DNA of 64,000 bases from an uncultured beta proteobacterium (lineage in GTDB: Bacteria > Pseudomonadota > Gammaproteobacteria > Burkholderiales > Burkholderiaceae), in the NCBI GenBank assembly GCA_903900805.1, contig CAIUOP010000016.1, positions 1-64,000 of the forward strand, in the 5' to 3' direction. The notes under the pieces are model-generated. The model did not search any database. It worked only from the letters and a program-made list of their open reading frames with translations, and was not told where the DNA came from. Every line of letters begins with the position of its first letter. The first letter of the stretch is position 1. Shown here piece by piece: positions 1 to 10,312 of this stretch. Both the position numbers and the translations under genes were made by a program.

Positions 1-1549
<1,549 letters not shown>

Positions 1550-1664
1550 GTCCTGAAGCTATTGTAAAATCACGCAAAATCATGAAATATCTCACGGTGT
1601 TGGGTAAAAGGATTGTAAATATAGGGCCCAAACACTTTTAGGAATTTTTGCCAAGGTAAACATA

Positions 1665-2384
1665 ATGCGTCAAAGCACCAAAATCTCCAAATTAACTAGC
1701 TTACGAGCTGGTTTCGCGGTTCTCTCTATTTTCGCTCTGATCGGCATTTCTGGGGCCGCTATGGCTGCGGATATCGCTCCAATGGCTCCTGATGCGAAGG
1801 CTGCAGTACCAGGAAAGCCAAAGGCTGATCCTACTGTTGGAGAGGCTCTTTACTCTAATGGAGACTCAAAACGTGGCGTTGTAGCCTGTATTACTTGCCA
1901 TGGCCCTAAAGGTCAAAGCGCGGTTAGCGCATGGCCTAAGTTGTCTGCGCAACATGCTGCATACACAAACAAGCAATTGAAAAATTTCAAAGAGGGTAGT
2001 CGTGCTAATCCAATCATGATGGGTATGGCTGCAACATTAACCGAGCAAGACATGCAAGATATTTCTGCGTATTTGGCTAAGCAACCCCTTTCGCAGGGCG
2101 TTGCTCAAAATAAAGAAACCATTGAGTTGGGTCAAAGTATTTACCGTGGCGGTATTGCTGCAAAGGGTGTTCCAGCCTGCGCTGCATGCCACAGTCCAAC
2201 AGGGGCTGGTATTCCTGCTCAATACCCACTCTTAGGTGGTCAATGGGCTGATTATAATAATGCACAGCTAGTTGCATTCCGTGAAGGTGTTCGTAAAAAT
2301 AGTCTTCAAATGACTACGATTGCTACTAAGCTTTCCGATCAAGAAATGAAAGCAGTTTCTGATTACATGGCAGGCTTGCATTAA
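1665..2384 (+). CDS. Cytochrome c4-type dihaem cytochrome
   Basis: A 239-residue periplasmic electron carrier. A signal peptide spans about residues 1-34 (hydrophobic run, then AMAAD), and a short linker rich in Pro, Ala and Lys follows. Two cytochrome c domains come next, with haem-attachment motifs CITCH (75-79) and CAACH (172-176). Methionines such as those in NPIMMGMA and SLQMTTIA fit as distal ligands. The tandem domains match cytochrome c4, which carries electrons from bc1 to terminal oxidases, and a bc1 complex is encoded at 42.4-45.2 kb. The gene is monocistronic and ends in a strong terminator. Confidence 0.92.
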   Translation: MRQSTKISKLTSLRAGFAVLSIFALIGISGAAMAADIAPMAPDAKAAVPGKPKADPTVGEALYSNGDSKRGVVACITCHGPKGQSAVSAWPKLSAQHAAYTNKQLKNFKEGSRANPIMMGMAATLTEQDMQDISAYLAKQPLSQGVAQNKETIELGQSIYRGGIAAKGVPACAACHSPTGAGIPAQYPLLGGQWADYNNAQLVAFREGVRKNSLQMTTIATKLSDQEMKAVSDYMAGLH

Positions 2385-2406
2385 GAAATTATTCTGAGCT
2401 TCAAAT

Positions 2407-2435
2407 AAAAACCCCGCTCATGTAGCGGGGTTTTT
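2407..2435. terminator. Bidirectional rho-independent terminator
   Basis: An A-rich run and an ACCCCGCT stem arm are matched by AGCGGGG and a T run around a 5-base loop. It lies between the convergent cytochrome c4 and lysA genes and has A and T tracts on the correct sides for both directions. Confidence 0.9.
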
Positions 2436-2457
2436 ATTTCTTATCATTCTGAGAACG

Positions 2458-3756
2458 TTACTTTGGCAAAACAGTTTCACTCGCGAATAAGTCAGATGTT
2501 CTTTCACGCGCACGAATGACATAAGCATTTTTTCCATCAACCATAATCTCAGCTGGTTTGGGGCGAGTGTTGTAGTTAGAGGCCATGACAAAACCATAAG
2601 CGCCAGTTGAAAGGATTGCTAGTAGATCACCTTCTTCCACGGCAAGTTTGCGATCCCTTCCCAGCCAATCGCCAGACTCGCAGACTGGCCCAACAACATC
2701 ATAGGTCAGACTCTTAAGCTCTTTAGCTTGAATGGGAACAATACCATGATGTGCTTCGTATAAGGCTGGACGCATCAGCTCTGTCATAGCGGCATCAACA
2801 ATACAGAAGTTTTTCTCGGTACCGGGTTTAAGGTATTGAACAGTGGTGAGTAGAACGCCAGCATTGCCGACTAAAGATCTGCCTGGTTCTAGAACAATAT
2901 CTAAATGGGCAAAACCTCGTTCTGCTACATAGTTTAAAAGGGTATTCGTGAACTCGGTGATATCAGGCGGTGTTTCATCGCTATAGGAAATTCCGAGACC
3001 ACCACCTAAATCTAGATGGTGAATCACAATACCTTCCTTCTTGAGCTGCTCGACTAAGTCTAAAACTTTATCTAAGGCATCCAAGTAGGGCGCGGTAGTA
3101 GTGATTTGTGAGCCAATATGACAATCAATACCAACCACATCAATCTGTGAGAGTTGACTAGCTTCACGATATGTTTTTAGAACTTCGTGGTATGCAATAC
3201 CAAATTTATTTCCTTTTAAGCCAGTAGAAATATAAGGATGTGTGTTTGCATCAACATCGGGATTAACGCGTAAGGAGACAGGTGCGCGGCAGCTTAGCTT
3301 GCTAGCCACATGATTAATGTTGCGAAGCTCGGCAATCGATTCAACATTGATGCACTTAACCCCAGCGTCTAAGGCAGCAGCGATTTCAATTGCGGATTTA
3401 CCCACACCAGCGAAGACGAGACTTTGAGGATCAGCCCCAATCGCTAATGCGCGAGCCAATTCTCCACCGCTCACTAAGTCAAACCCAGCACCGAGTTTTT
3501 TGAAGCAATCAATCACTGCCAAATTGCTATTTGCTTTCATGGCGTAATGAACGCGTGCGCGACGTTTACCTTTGCCATCAATACATGCCTTGTCATAAGC
3601 TTGGTAGGCCTCAGTCAGCGCTTTCTTGCTATAGACATAAAGTGGTGTACCAAATTCTTTTGCTAAATCTGCCAGCGGAATTTCTTCGGCATACCAACTG
3701 CCTTCACGCTCAGTAAATCCAGATAATTTAGGAAGAGGAATTGCTTTGCTTGTCAT
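2458..3756 (-). CDS. lysA: Diaminopimelate decarboxylase
   Basis: PLP enzyme of 432 residues that decarboxylates meso-diaminopimelate to L-lysine, the last step of the pathway. The PLP-binding lysine is Lys74 in HYAMKANSN. The glycine loop DLGGGLGISY, the EPGRSLVG phosphate-binding segment and the CESGDWLGRDR motif from the partner subunit are all present. The start ATG overlaps the stop of the upstream lipoprotein gene in an ATGA, indicating translational coupling. The pairing of a small LptM/YifL-like lipoprotein with lysA is common in proteobacteria. Confidence 0.97.
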   Translation of the reverse strand: MTSKAIPLPKLSGFTEREGSWYAEEIPLADLAKEFGTPLYVYSKKALTEAYQAYDKACIDGKGKRRARVHYAMKANSNLAVIDCFKKLGAGFDLVSGGELARALAIGADPQSLVFAGVGKSAIEIAAALDAGVKCINVESIAELRNINHVASKLSCRAPVSLRVNPDVDANTHPYISTGLKGNKFGIAYHEVLKTYREASQLSQIDVVGIDCHIGSQITTTAPYLDALDKVLDLVEQLKKEGIVIHHLDLGGGLGISYSDETPPDITEFTNTLLNYVAERGFAHLDIVLEPGRSLVGNAGVLLTTVQYLKPGTEKNFCIVDAAMTELMRPALYEAHHGIVPIQAKELKSLTYDVVGPVCESGDWLGRDRKLAVEEGDLLAILSTGAYGFVMASNYNTRPKPAEIMVDGKNAYVIRARERTSDLFASETVLPK

Positions 3757-3947
3757 TGCTTTGCCGGTGATGAATTACTTGTACTAGGAGGGGTTTGTGG
3801 TGGATAGAGCTTGCCTTTAGGTTCCGGCTCTATAGGAGCTGGCGGCACATTAGGCGTATTTGGCATAAATAGTGGACCTCTAACCCCACATCCAACAAGG
3901 GCTATTACTAGGGTAATGCCAAAGGCTCTATTAAGAATCGCTATCAT
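3753..3947 (-). CDS. lptM: Small LptM/YifL-like lipoprotein
   Basis: A 64-residue protein when read from the ATG giving MIAILNRAFGITLVIALVGCG. A longer frame reaches 4004, but this inner start gives a compact lipoprotein signal with lipobox LVGC. The mature chain begins CGVRGPLFMP, matching the conserved start of YifL/LptM, and then becomes proline-rich and probably disordered. In E. coli LptM helps mature the LptD LPS translocon; that role is carried over by homology only. It is coupled to lysA and divergent from cyaY, with 47 bp between their start codons. Confidence 0.75.
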   Translation of the reverse strand: MIAILNRAFGITLVIALVGCGVRGPLFMPNTPNVPPAPIEPEPKGKLYPPQTPPSTSNSSPAKQ

Positions 3948-3994
3948 GAATGTCTCTAAAACGAATGATTGAATATAGCATGCAGGACTCTGGG

Positions 3995-4378
3995 ATGAAT
4001 CCAAATAATTTGAGCGTGGAAGCCATTGATGACAAGCAGTTTCATCAATTGGGCAGCAATTTATTACAGTCTATTGAAGCGGCTTTGGAGGCTGCTGATG
4101 ACCAATTGGATCTGGATTTGGATGTGGAGCGCCAAGGGGGAAATGTCATCAATATCCGCTTTAAGGATAAAAGTGTGATTGTGGTGAATACCCAGCCACC
4201 TTTACATGAAATTTGGGTGGCGGCTAAGTCTGGTGGTTACCACTACCGTTGGGCTGGAACTATGGCTATGCCATTGTGGTTAGATACTAAAACCAGTAGA
4301 GAGCTATTAAGTGATTTGACGCAGTTTGCTAGCGCTCAGGCTGGCCAAGCCGTCAAGATTACTTTGACCCAGCCTTAA
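3995..4378 (+). CDS. cyaY: Iron-sulfur cluster assembly protein CyaY (frataxin)
   Basis: A 127-residue bacterial frataxin that binds iron and modulates IscS-dependent Fe-S cluster assembly. An acidic N-terminal helix (LEAADDQLDLDLDVER) leads into the conserved sheet, with VVNTQPPLHEIWVAAKSGG and YHYRW matching the family core. The ATG at 3995 is preferred because AGGA lies 8 bases upstream and because N-terminal extensions from 3950 would exceed the usual length (about 105-110 residues) even more. It is divergent from the lptM-lysA pair. Confidence 0.88.
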   Translation: MNPNNLSVEAIDDKQFHQLGSNLLQSIEAALEAADDQLDLDLDVERQGGNVINIRFKDKSVIVVNTQPPLHEIWVAAKSGGYHYRWAGTMAMPLWLDTKTSRELLSDLTQFASAQAGQAVKITLTQP

Positions 4379-4383
4379 GTAAT

Positions 4384-5469
4384 TTAGCTTGCACCAGTAG
4401 CAACTAAAGTTTCGATCACGAGGGCATCTGGCACGCTCTTGATTTGAGCCTTGCCAATTTTTTCCAAGATGACGTAGCGAATTTGGCCGCCCTCCGTTTT
4501 CTTATCAACTTGCATCAGTTCCATATAACGTACTGCGCCAAATTTAGGGGGAACGGTAGGCAGGTTCATTGATTTGATAATGTTGGTGAGGCGCTCGAGC
4601 TCAGCCTTACTGATGAGGTTTAAACGACAAGATAAATCAGCACCCATCACCATGCCGCAACCAACGGCCTCCCCGTGCAGCCATTCGCCATAACCCATAC
4701 CAGCCTCTATTGCATGTCCAAAGGTATGCCCAAAGTTAAGAGTTGCACGAATACCGCCTTCCCTTTCGTCTGCAGAAACTACTGCAGATTTAATTTCACA
4801 TGAACGCAGAACTGCATGCCCCATGGCGTTTGTATCGCAGGCTTTCAATGCCACTGCATTTGTTTCGATCCAATCTAAAAATTTGGCATCGGCAATGGCG
4901 CCATGTTTCACTACTTCAGCAAGCCCAGCAGAGAGTTCTCTAGGTGGCAAAGTCTTCAGTGTATTGAGATCTGCAACCACAGCAACAGGCTGATGAAAAG
5001 CCCCAATCATATTTTTACCCAAAGGGTGGTTGATGCCAGTTTTGCCACCAACAGAAGAATCAACCTGAGCCAATAAGGTAGTCGGAACCTGAATGAAGCG
5101 AATGCCACGCATAAAGCTGGCTGCAGCAAAACCTGTCATATCACCAATCACGCCACCGCCTAAGGCAATCAACATAGTTTGGCGGTCCGCGCCAAACTTT
5201 AAAAGATCATCAAAAATAAGTTGAAGATTTTTCCAGTCTTTGTAAGACTCGCCATCCGGCAAGGTAATGGTTCTAACAGGTTTACCAAAGGTTTCCAGGG
5301 TTTTAGTCAGACGGGCAGCGTAGAGCGGCGCAACCGTAGTGTTCGTAACAATATAAATTGAAGTTGCTTTTTCACAGGCTCCAAATAAGCTGGCTTGATC
5401 AATCAGATCAGTGCCAATATGTATCGGATAGCTGCGGTTGCCAAGATCAACTTCAAGTATTTTCATCAT
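4384..5469 (-). CDS. aroB: 3-dehydroquinate synthase
   Basis: Converts DAHP to 3-dehydroquinate, the second shikimate step, using NAD and a divalent metal. Key segments are the NAD-binding [14 protein letters not shown], the [16 protein letters not shown] loop, the metal ligands in EVVKHG and the HTFGHAIE motif. The reading frame can be extended to a TTG at 5478, but ATG codons at 5467-5469 and 5464-5466 are more likely starts, giving about 361 residues. The gene follows aroK almost without a gap, the usual aroKB pair downstream of pilQ in proteobacteria. Confidence 0.96.
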   Translation of the reverse strand: MMKILEVDLGNRSYPIHIGTDLIDQASLFGACEKATSIYIVTNTTVAPLYAARLTKTLETFGKPVRTITLPDGESYKDWKNLQLIFDDLLKFGADRQTMLIALGGGVIGDMTGFAAASFMRGIRFIQVPTTLLAQVDSSVGGKTGINHPLGKNMIGAFHQPVAVVADLNTLKTLPPRELSAGLAEVVKHGAIADAKFLDWIETNAVALKACDTNAMGHAVLRSCEIKSAVVSADEREGGIRATLNFGHTFGHAIEAGMGYGEWLHGEAVGCGMVMGADLSCRLNLISKAELERLTNIIKSMNLPTVPPKFGAVRYMELMQVDKKTEGGQIRYVILEKIGKAQIKSVPDALVIETLVATGAS

Positions 5470-5474
5470 AGTGT

Positions 5475-5999
5475 TCAAGTAGAAAGTTCAAGTTGCATGA
5501 TTAAGGTGTTAACCAGTTGATTGACGCTGGGTTTACCAGTTTCAATCACATGATCGGCGATTTCGCGATAAAGGGGATCGCGAATAGTATATAAATTTTC
5601 CAGAATTTTTTTGGCATCACCATTGCGAAGTAAAGGACGTCCGTCGCCACCCTTAGTGCGATGCCAAAGCTCATTTGGGTTTGCATGTAGATAAATGACA
5701 GTGCCATGCTCCCTTAGCGCTTGACGGTTGTCTGGAAATAAAATCGCGCCACCACCGGTAGCTAGAACAATGTCATGCTCAGCTGTAATTTCTCGAATGA
5801 CTTGCGCCTCCCGTTTCCGAAATCCGGCCTCACCTTCCATCTCGAAGATGACGGGAATCTTGACGCCACAGCGCTCCTCAATCACATGGTCAGCATCCAG
5901 AAAGCGGCGCCCTAATTTTTTGGCCAGTACTTTTCCGACGGTCGACTTTCCGGCGCCCATGAGGCCAATGAGAAAGATATTATTTGTCGGGGATTTCAC
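5475..5999 (-). CDS. aroK: Shikimate kinase
   Basis: Phosphorylates shikimate with ATP. It has 174 residues, typical for the family. The Walker A motif [11 protein letters not shown] lies near residues 12-22, a DADHVIEE acidic motif follows, then the shikimate-binding FRKREAQV and the ATGGGA loop. The lid region has GDGRPLL. The start is GTG (5997-5999); no in-frame ATG precedes the Walker motif. It lies 12 bp after the secretin gene and abuts aroB, so the three are probably one transcript. Confidence 0.95.
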   Translation of the reverse strand: MKSPTNNIFLIGLMGAGKSTVGKVLAKKLGRRFLDADHVIEERCGVKIPVIFEMEGEAGFRKREAQVIREITAEHDIVLATGGGAILFPDNRQALREHGTVIYLHANPNELWHRTKGGDGRPLLRNGDAKKILENLYTIRDPLYREIADHVIETGKPSVNQLVNTLIMQLELST

Positions 6000-6011
6000 C
6001 CTTTGATTTTA

Positions 6012-7133
6012 TTAGGGTTTATCGAGAACGGTAGGGGTTAAGAAGACAAGTAGTTCAGTTTTATCTTGTAATTTAGATTTATGGCGAAATAAGTGGCCAA
6101 TTAGAGGGATATCTCCTAGTAAGGGGATTTTGACTTCATCCTCCCTCTCGGTTGTCTGAAAAATCCCCCCAATGATGGCTGTTCCACCGTTTTCAACTGT
6201 GACCTCTGAACTCAGACTTTTAGTATCAATTGCATATCCTTGTTCAGTTTTCATGCCAATGGTGTCCTTATTGATGCCAACCAGCATGGAGATTTTTCCG
6301 TCAGGATGAATTTTTGGTAAAACTTCTAAACGCAAATTAGCTTTCCGAAACTGCAATTTGCTGCCATTTTGCGAGGTAGTTTGATAGGGAAGCTCAGTGC
6401 CTTGTTCGATAGTAGCTTTCACTTGATCCCCTGTCATGATGCGCGGGTTAGAAAGAATTTTTCCTTGGCCATCTGACTCAAGAGCTGATAATTCCATTTG
6501 CAAAAGACGACTACCGTTTCGAGAGACTAAAGTTGCAGCCACGGTTGCTGGATTAAAGCCATTTAAGCCTGATCCACCCAAATCAAAATTACTAGAGACT
6601 GTTTTATCTGAGTTGCTGCCTAATGAGTTTGCTTGGTAGCCCAGCTTAACTCCTAGCTCGCGAGCAAAGCGCTCATCAGCCTCTACAATGCGGGCCTCAA
6701 TGAGTATTTGCCTTGGACTATTAATGTGGTCGCCACCGAAGGGTAGGGCCGCATCTTCACGACGATACTTTTGAAATGCAGCAATTTCTGCATGAGGCCC
6801 GATCCAGTAAATATCACCATTGCGTACCAGCCGCAATCCTCTGCTCGCTAGAATAGAGTGGAGTGCTGTTTGCCATGGCGTGTGATTCAGGTCAACCGTA
6901 ATCTTGCCTTTAATGGATTCACTTAACAAAAAGTTGGTATTACCCAGTTTTGCAAGAGCCTGCAAAAGCTCTGTTAATTCAATATCGGTAAATTGCAAAC
7001 TAATGGACGTTTCCATTAAGTTTTGTGCCGGTGTGTTTGCGCCAATTGGACTCACAAAAGAAATGAGTAAAAAGGCAAGACAAAGACTGAATTTTTGTAT
7101 GTATTGATGGATGCGTTTTATGTTCTGCTTCAT
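6012..7133 (-). CDS. Short secretin, PilQ-like, lacking AMIN and N1 domains
   Basis: A 373-residue outer-membrane secretin. A signal peptide spans about residues 1-33. An N0/STN domain follows (about 43-113, ending GDIYWIGP), and the secretin core begins almost at once at RQILIEARIVEA (141-152) and runs to the end. The PLLGDIPLIGHLF gate motif and TELLVFLTPTVL terminus are intact. Canonical PilQ is about 700 residues, with AMIN domains and an N1 domain between N0 and the core; both are absent here. Position before aroK-aroB and opposite ponA is the classic pilQ position. It overlaps the upstream membrane-protein gene by 4 bp. It may serve pili or DNA uptake. Confidence 0.85.
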   Translation of the reverse strand: MKQNIKRIHQYIQKFSLCLAFLLISFVSPIGANTPAQNLMETSISLQFTDIELTELLQALAKLGNTNFLLSESIKGKITVDLNHTPWQTALHSILASRGLRLVRNGDIYWIGPHAEIAAFQKYRREDAALPFGGDHINSPRQILIEARIVEADERFARELGVKLGYQANSLGSNSDKTVSSNFDLGGSGLNGFNPATVAATLVSRNGSRLLQMELSALESDGQGKILSNPRIMTGDQVKATIEQGTELPYQTTSQNGSKLQFRKANLRLEVLPKIHPDGKISMLVGINKDTIGMKTEQGYAIDTKSLSSEVTVENGGTAIIGGIFQTTEREDEVKIPLLGDIPLIGHLFRHKSKLQDKTELLVFLTPTVLDKP

Positions 7134-7828
7134 TCGGTTTTGGAGGATTTGATGACCAAGGTTTTGCCTTGGCTATGAGTCAGGGTTGCAAGATCTTTCT
7201 CAAGCTGCGTCAATCGCCAATCTCCCAAAACCAGCATCCCTTTTTGAATCATCACATTGCCTTTCCCGTTATGAAAAAACGCCTGGCGAGAACCCCTCAT
7301 TTCACTTACCCCTAAATATCTCCAGCTACGGAGTTCAGTTTCATAAGGATGCGCTGTAGGCCTGGCAATGACTTTATGAATTGACTTATTCTCTATTAAT
7401 GAGTGAATACTCACTTCTATTGAATCTATTGCCTCATATAGTTCATCTTGTCCACTCTGTAATTCAATGCGTAGGAGAGCCAATTCCTTTTTAAGTCCAG
7501 AAATTTCCTTAAAGGACTCTTGGACCATAGCATCAGAACTTGTATTTTGAGACTGATAAGCAGTAAAAAGCGCAATACCAATCATTATTAAACATGCCCC
7601 GAGAGTAAATAACCCTCCCAATTTTTGGAGTTGTACAAATAGATTTGGACTGCTAATCGCCTCTGGTTTGGCGCGCTCTTTGCTCGATTTTGGGGGCTCT
7701 AAAGCGGCGCTTTTGGGGGAAGTGGTTTTACGAATTCCATGGGGATCAGGAATAGCTGGATCATCACCAAGCTCACTTAAAATCTCATCGAAAGATTGGG
7801 GAGAAATTTGGCGAGAGGGCATGCCCAT
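7130..7828 (-). CDS. Single-pass membrane protein with coiled coil, possible PilP/PilO-like partner of the secretin
   Basis: No confident family. The 232-residue protein has a proline- and charge-rich cytoplasmic N-terminus (1-70), one membrane helix (about 72-90), a predicted coiled coil (about 100-150) and a C-terminal beta-rich part (about 167-230) starting RSWRYLGVSEMRGS. The last part resembles in layout the PilP/GspC periplasmic domain that contacts secretins (inference). It is the first gene of a transcript with the secretin, aroK and aroB, overlapping the secretin start by 4 bp. It stands where pilM, pilN, pilO and pilP would be expected, opposite ponA. Confidence 0.6.
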   Translation of the reverse strand: MGMPSRQISPQSFDEILSELGDDPAIPDPHGIRKTTSPKSAALEPPKSSKERAKPEAISSPNLFVQLQKLGGLFTLGACLIMIGIALFTAYQSQNTSSDAMVQESFKEISGLKKELALLRIELQSGQDELYEAIDSIEVSIHSLIENKSIHKVIARPTAHPYETELRSWRYLGVSEMRGSRQAFFHNGKGNVMIQKGMLVLGDWRLTQLEKDLATLTHSQGKTLVIKSSKTE

Positions 7829-7855
7829 ATTTTTTAAGTTTTGCTAAAGAATAGC

Positions 7856-7879
7856 CATCAGCTTAGTCTGAAGCTGATG
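7856..7879. promoter_or_regulatory. Perfect 9-bp inverted repeat between the pilus-like operon and ponA
   Basis: CATCAGCTT and AAGCTGATG flank a 6-base spacer in the 135-bp divergent region. It could be an operator or a hairpin in the leader of the leftward transcript. No T tract follows in either direction, so a terminator is unlikely. Confidence 0.4.
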
Positions 7880-7949
7880 TCAGCAAAGGTAGCCCTAAAA
7901 ACTCAAAAACTAGGATTTTGGAGCTTTTAGGTAAATTACTTAAGCACCC

Positions 7950-7955
7950 TATAAT
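7950..7955 (+). promoter_or_regulatory. ponA: Consensus -10 box (TATAAT) just upstream of ponA
   Basis: TATAAT ends 8 bases before the ponA ATG at 7964, so transcription would start at or next to the start codon. No good Shine-Dalgarno sequence is present (only GAG) and the -35 region is poor. This suggests a leaderless or very short-leader message, unless another upstream promoter is used. Confidence 0.4.
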
Positions 7956-7963
7956 TTGAGCTT

Positions 7964-10300
7964 ATGGCCCTCCCCCCAAAAGACAAGCCGCCGCAAAACC
8001 AGCGACCAACCCGTCAGTTCGATAAAGGCCCGCGATATTCCCGAGTAGGGCCTGGTTCACCCCGAAAATCTTCTAGCAATCCTTTAGTAAAGGCAATGTT
8101 AATAATTGGCGTCGTATTTGCCTTGGTGGTAATGCTGCTGATGGGGTACGCATTTTTAGTAGCCAAGCCCAATTTACCGAAAATATCGGCTTTAACAGAT
8201 TACAACCCAAAAACCCCTCTTCGGATTTATACAGCCGACAAGGTTTTAATTGGCGAGTTTGGCGAAGAGCGCCGCAAGGTCATCCCTTTGGATGAAATTC
8301 CACAAAGCATGCGTAATGCAGTTTTGGCTATCGAGGATGATCGCTTCTACTCCCATGGTGGGGTCGATTATGTGGGGATTTTGCGGGCCACCCTGACCAA
8401 TTTACGTGGGAATCTTTCTCAGGGCGCCTCCACCATCACCATGCAGGTAGCTCGAAACTTTTTCCTAAGCAATGAGAAAACTTTCAGTCGAAAAATTTAT
8501 GAAGTTTTATTGGCCTGGGAAATTGAGTCTCAACTAACCAAAGATAAGATTCTCGAAATCTATATGAATCAGATTTTCTTAGGCCAAAGGGCTTATGGTT
8601 TTTCAAGTGCGGCCCAGATTTATTTTGGTAAAGAATTAAAAGACATCACGATTGCAGAATCTGCCATGTTAGCTGGCTTGCCTAAGGCCCCATCGGCGTA
8701 TAACCCAGTCACTAATTTTCGTCGCGCTAAGATTCGTCAAGAATATATCTTGCAACGCATGCGTGATCTTGGATATATCTCATCAGACCAATACCAAAAG
8801 GCCATGTCTGAGGAGTTGCGTATTCGCGGTCTGGGCAATGAATTTGCGGTACGCGCAGACTTCCCTGCAGAAATGGTTCGCCAGTTACTATTTAATCAAT
8901 ACGGTGAGGCTATTTACTCTCAAGGAATCGATGTCTACACCACGATCTTAAAAGCAGATCAAGATGCTGCTTATAAAGCTGTGCGTCGCGGTATTTTTGA
9001 GTATGACTTACGTCACGCTTATCGTGGTCCAGAGGGCTTTATTGATCTTCCTGAAGATCGCGTCAAGCGTCAACGCGCGATTGATGAGGCTTTGCTTGCC
9101 TATCCACAATTAGATGATTTGCAGTCTGGAGTTGTGCTTGACGTTAAGCCAAAAGAAATGCAAGTCATGATTGCTACTGGCGATACGGTCACCTTAAAAG
9201 GCGATGGTATGAAATTAGCTTCGGCTTCAATTACCGATAGCACTCAGCCCAAAAAACGTTTACGCCCAGGTGCAGTAGTGAGACTGCTTTTGGATGGCGA
9301 CACTTGGAAGTTAGCGCAGTTGCCCCAAGTTGAGGCAGCTTTCGTCTCTATGAATGCAGATTCTGGCGCGATTTTGTCTCTCGTTGGCGGCTTCGATTTT
9401 CGCCGTAATCAATTTAACCACGTCACTCAAGCATTGCGTCAGCCAGGCTCTTCCTTCAAGCCTTTTATTTATGCTGCTGCAATTGAAAAAGGTTTTACGC
9501 CAAGCACCATGGTGAACGATGCACCTTTATCAATTGGAAGTATGGAGACCGGTAGCCAGGCTTGGGAGCCAAAGAACTACGATGGTAAATATGAAGGCAT
9601 GATGCGCTTGCGAACAGCATTAGCAAAGTCTAAGAATTTAGTTTCTGTTCGCGTTATTCGTGCAATCGGCCCTTCATATGCCCAGGAATATATTCAGCGG
9701 TTTGGTTTTGAGCCTGAAAAACACCCACCTTATTTAACGATGGCTTTGGGCGCGGGTTCAGTAACGCCTTTACAGATGGCCTCAGCCTACAGCGTATTTG
9801 CAAATGGTGGCTATCGTGTAGATCCTTTTTTAATCAACAAGATGGTGGATTCCAAAGGGGAGGTTTTGTTTGAGGCTAAACCTGTTCGTGTTGGAGATGG
9901 TGCTACGCGTGTTTTAGATGCGCGTACTGCTTTCGTAATGGATAGTTTGTTGCAAGAGGTGACTAAGACTGGCACTGCAGCATCCGCTAGAGCTAAATTG
10001 GGCCGCAGTGATATTGCTGGAAAAACTGGCACTACCAATGAATCTCATGATGCTTGGTTCGCAGGCTACAACCCCAAAATAGTGGCGATTGCTTGGATTG
10101 GTTTTGATAGGCCGGCCAGCTTGGGTGATCGAGAAACTGGTGGCGGGCTTGCTTTACCAATGTGGATCTCTTACATGTCAGTAGCTCTAAAAGATGTGCC
10201 ACAAGAATCACGTGAAGTTCCAAGTGGCGTGACACAAGCAGATGGCGATTGGTTTATCCCTGAATTTTCACGTAGTGGCGGCCCACGCGAACTTCAGTAG
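7964..10300 (+). CDS. ponA: Penicillin-binding protein 1A, bifunctional transglycosylase/transpeptidase
   Basis: Polymerises and cross-links peptidoglycan (mrcA/ponA family), 778 residues. A basic, proline-rich cytoplasmic tail (1-45) precedes one membrane anchor (about 46-68). The glycosyltransferase domain shows EDDRFYSHGGVD with its catalytic glutamate and GASTITMQVARNFF. An OB-like insert typical of PBP1A follows. The transpeptidase domain has the active-site motif SSFK in PGSSFKPFIY, a SKN triad and KTGTTNESHDAWF. It is divergent from the pilus-like operon, the usual betaproteobacterial arrangement. The RAYT gene follows 12 bp after its stop. Confidence 0.96.
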   Translation: MALPPKDKPPQNQRPTRQFDKGPRYSRVGPGSPRKSSSNPLVKAMLIIGVVFALVVMLLMGYAFLVAKPNLPKISALTDYNPKTPLRIYTADKVLIGEFGEERRKVIPLDEIPQSMRNAVLAIEDDRFYSHGGVDYVGILRATLTNLRGNLSQGASTITMQVARNFFLSNEKTFSRKIYEVLLAWEIESQLTKDKILEIYMNQIFLGQRAYGFSSAAQIYFGKELKDITIAESAMLAGLPKAPSAYNPVTNFRRAKIRQEYILQRMRDLGYISSDQYQKAMSEELRIRGLGNEFAVRADFPAEMVRQLLFNQYGEAIYSQGIDVYTTILKADQDAAYKAVRRGIFEYDLRHAYRGPEGFIDLPEDRVKRQRAIDEALLAYPQLDDLQSGVVLDVKPKEMQVMIATGDTVTLKGDGMKLASASITDSTQPKKRLRPGAVVRLLLDGDTWKLAQLPQVEAAFVSMNADSGAILSLVGGFDFRRNQFNHVTQALRQPGSSFKPFIYAAAIEKGFTPSTMVNDAPLSIGSMETGSQAWEPKNYDGKYEGMMRLRTALAKSKNLVSVRVIRAIGPSYAQEYIQRFGFEPEKHPPYLTMALGAGSVTPLQMASAYSVFANGGYRVDPFLINKMVDSKGEVLFEAKPVRVGDGATRVLDARTAFVMDSLLQEVTKTGTAASARAKLGRSDIAGKTGTTNESHDAWFAGYNPKIVAIAWIGFDRPASLGDRETGGGLALPMWISYMSVALKDVPQESREVPSGVTQADGDWFIPEFSRSGGPRELQ

Positions 10301-10312
10301 TTCGTTGTCAAA

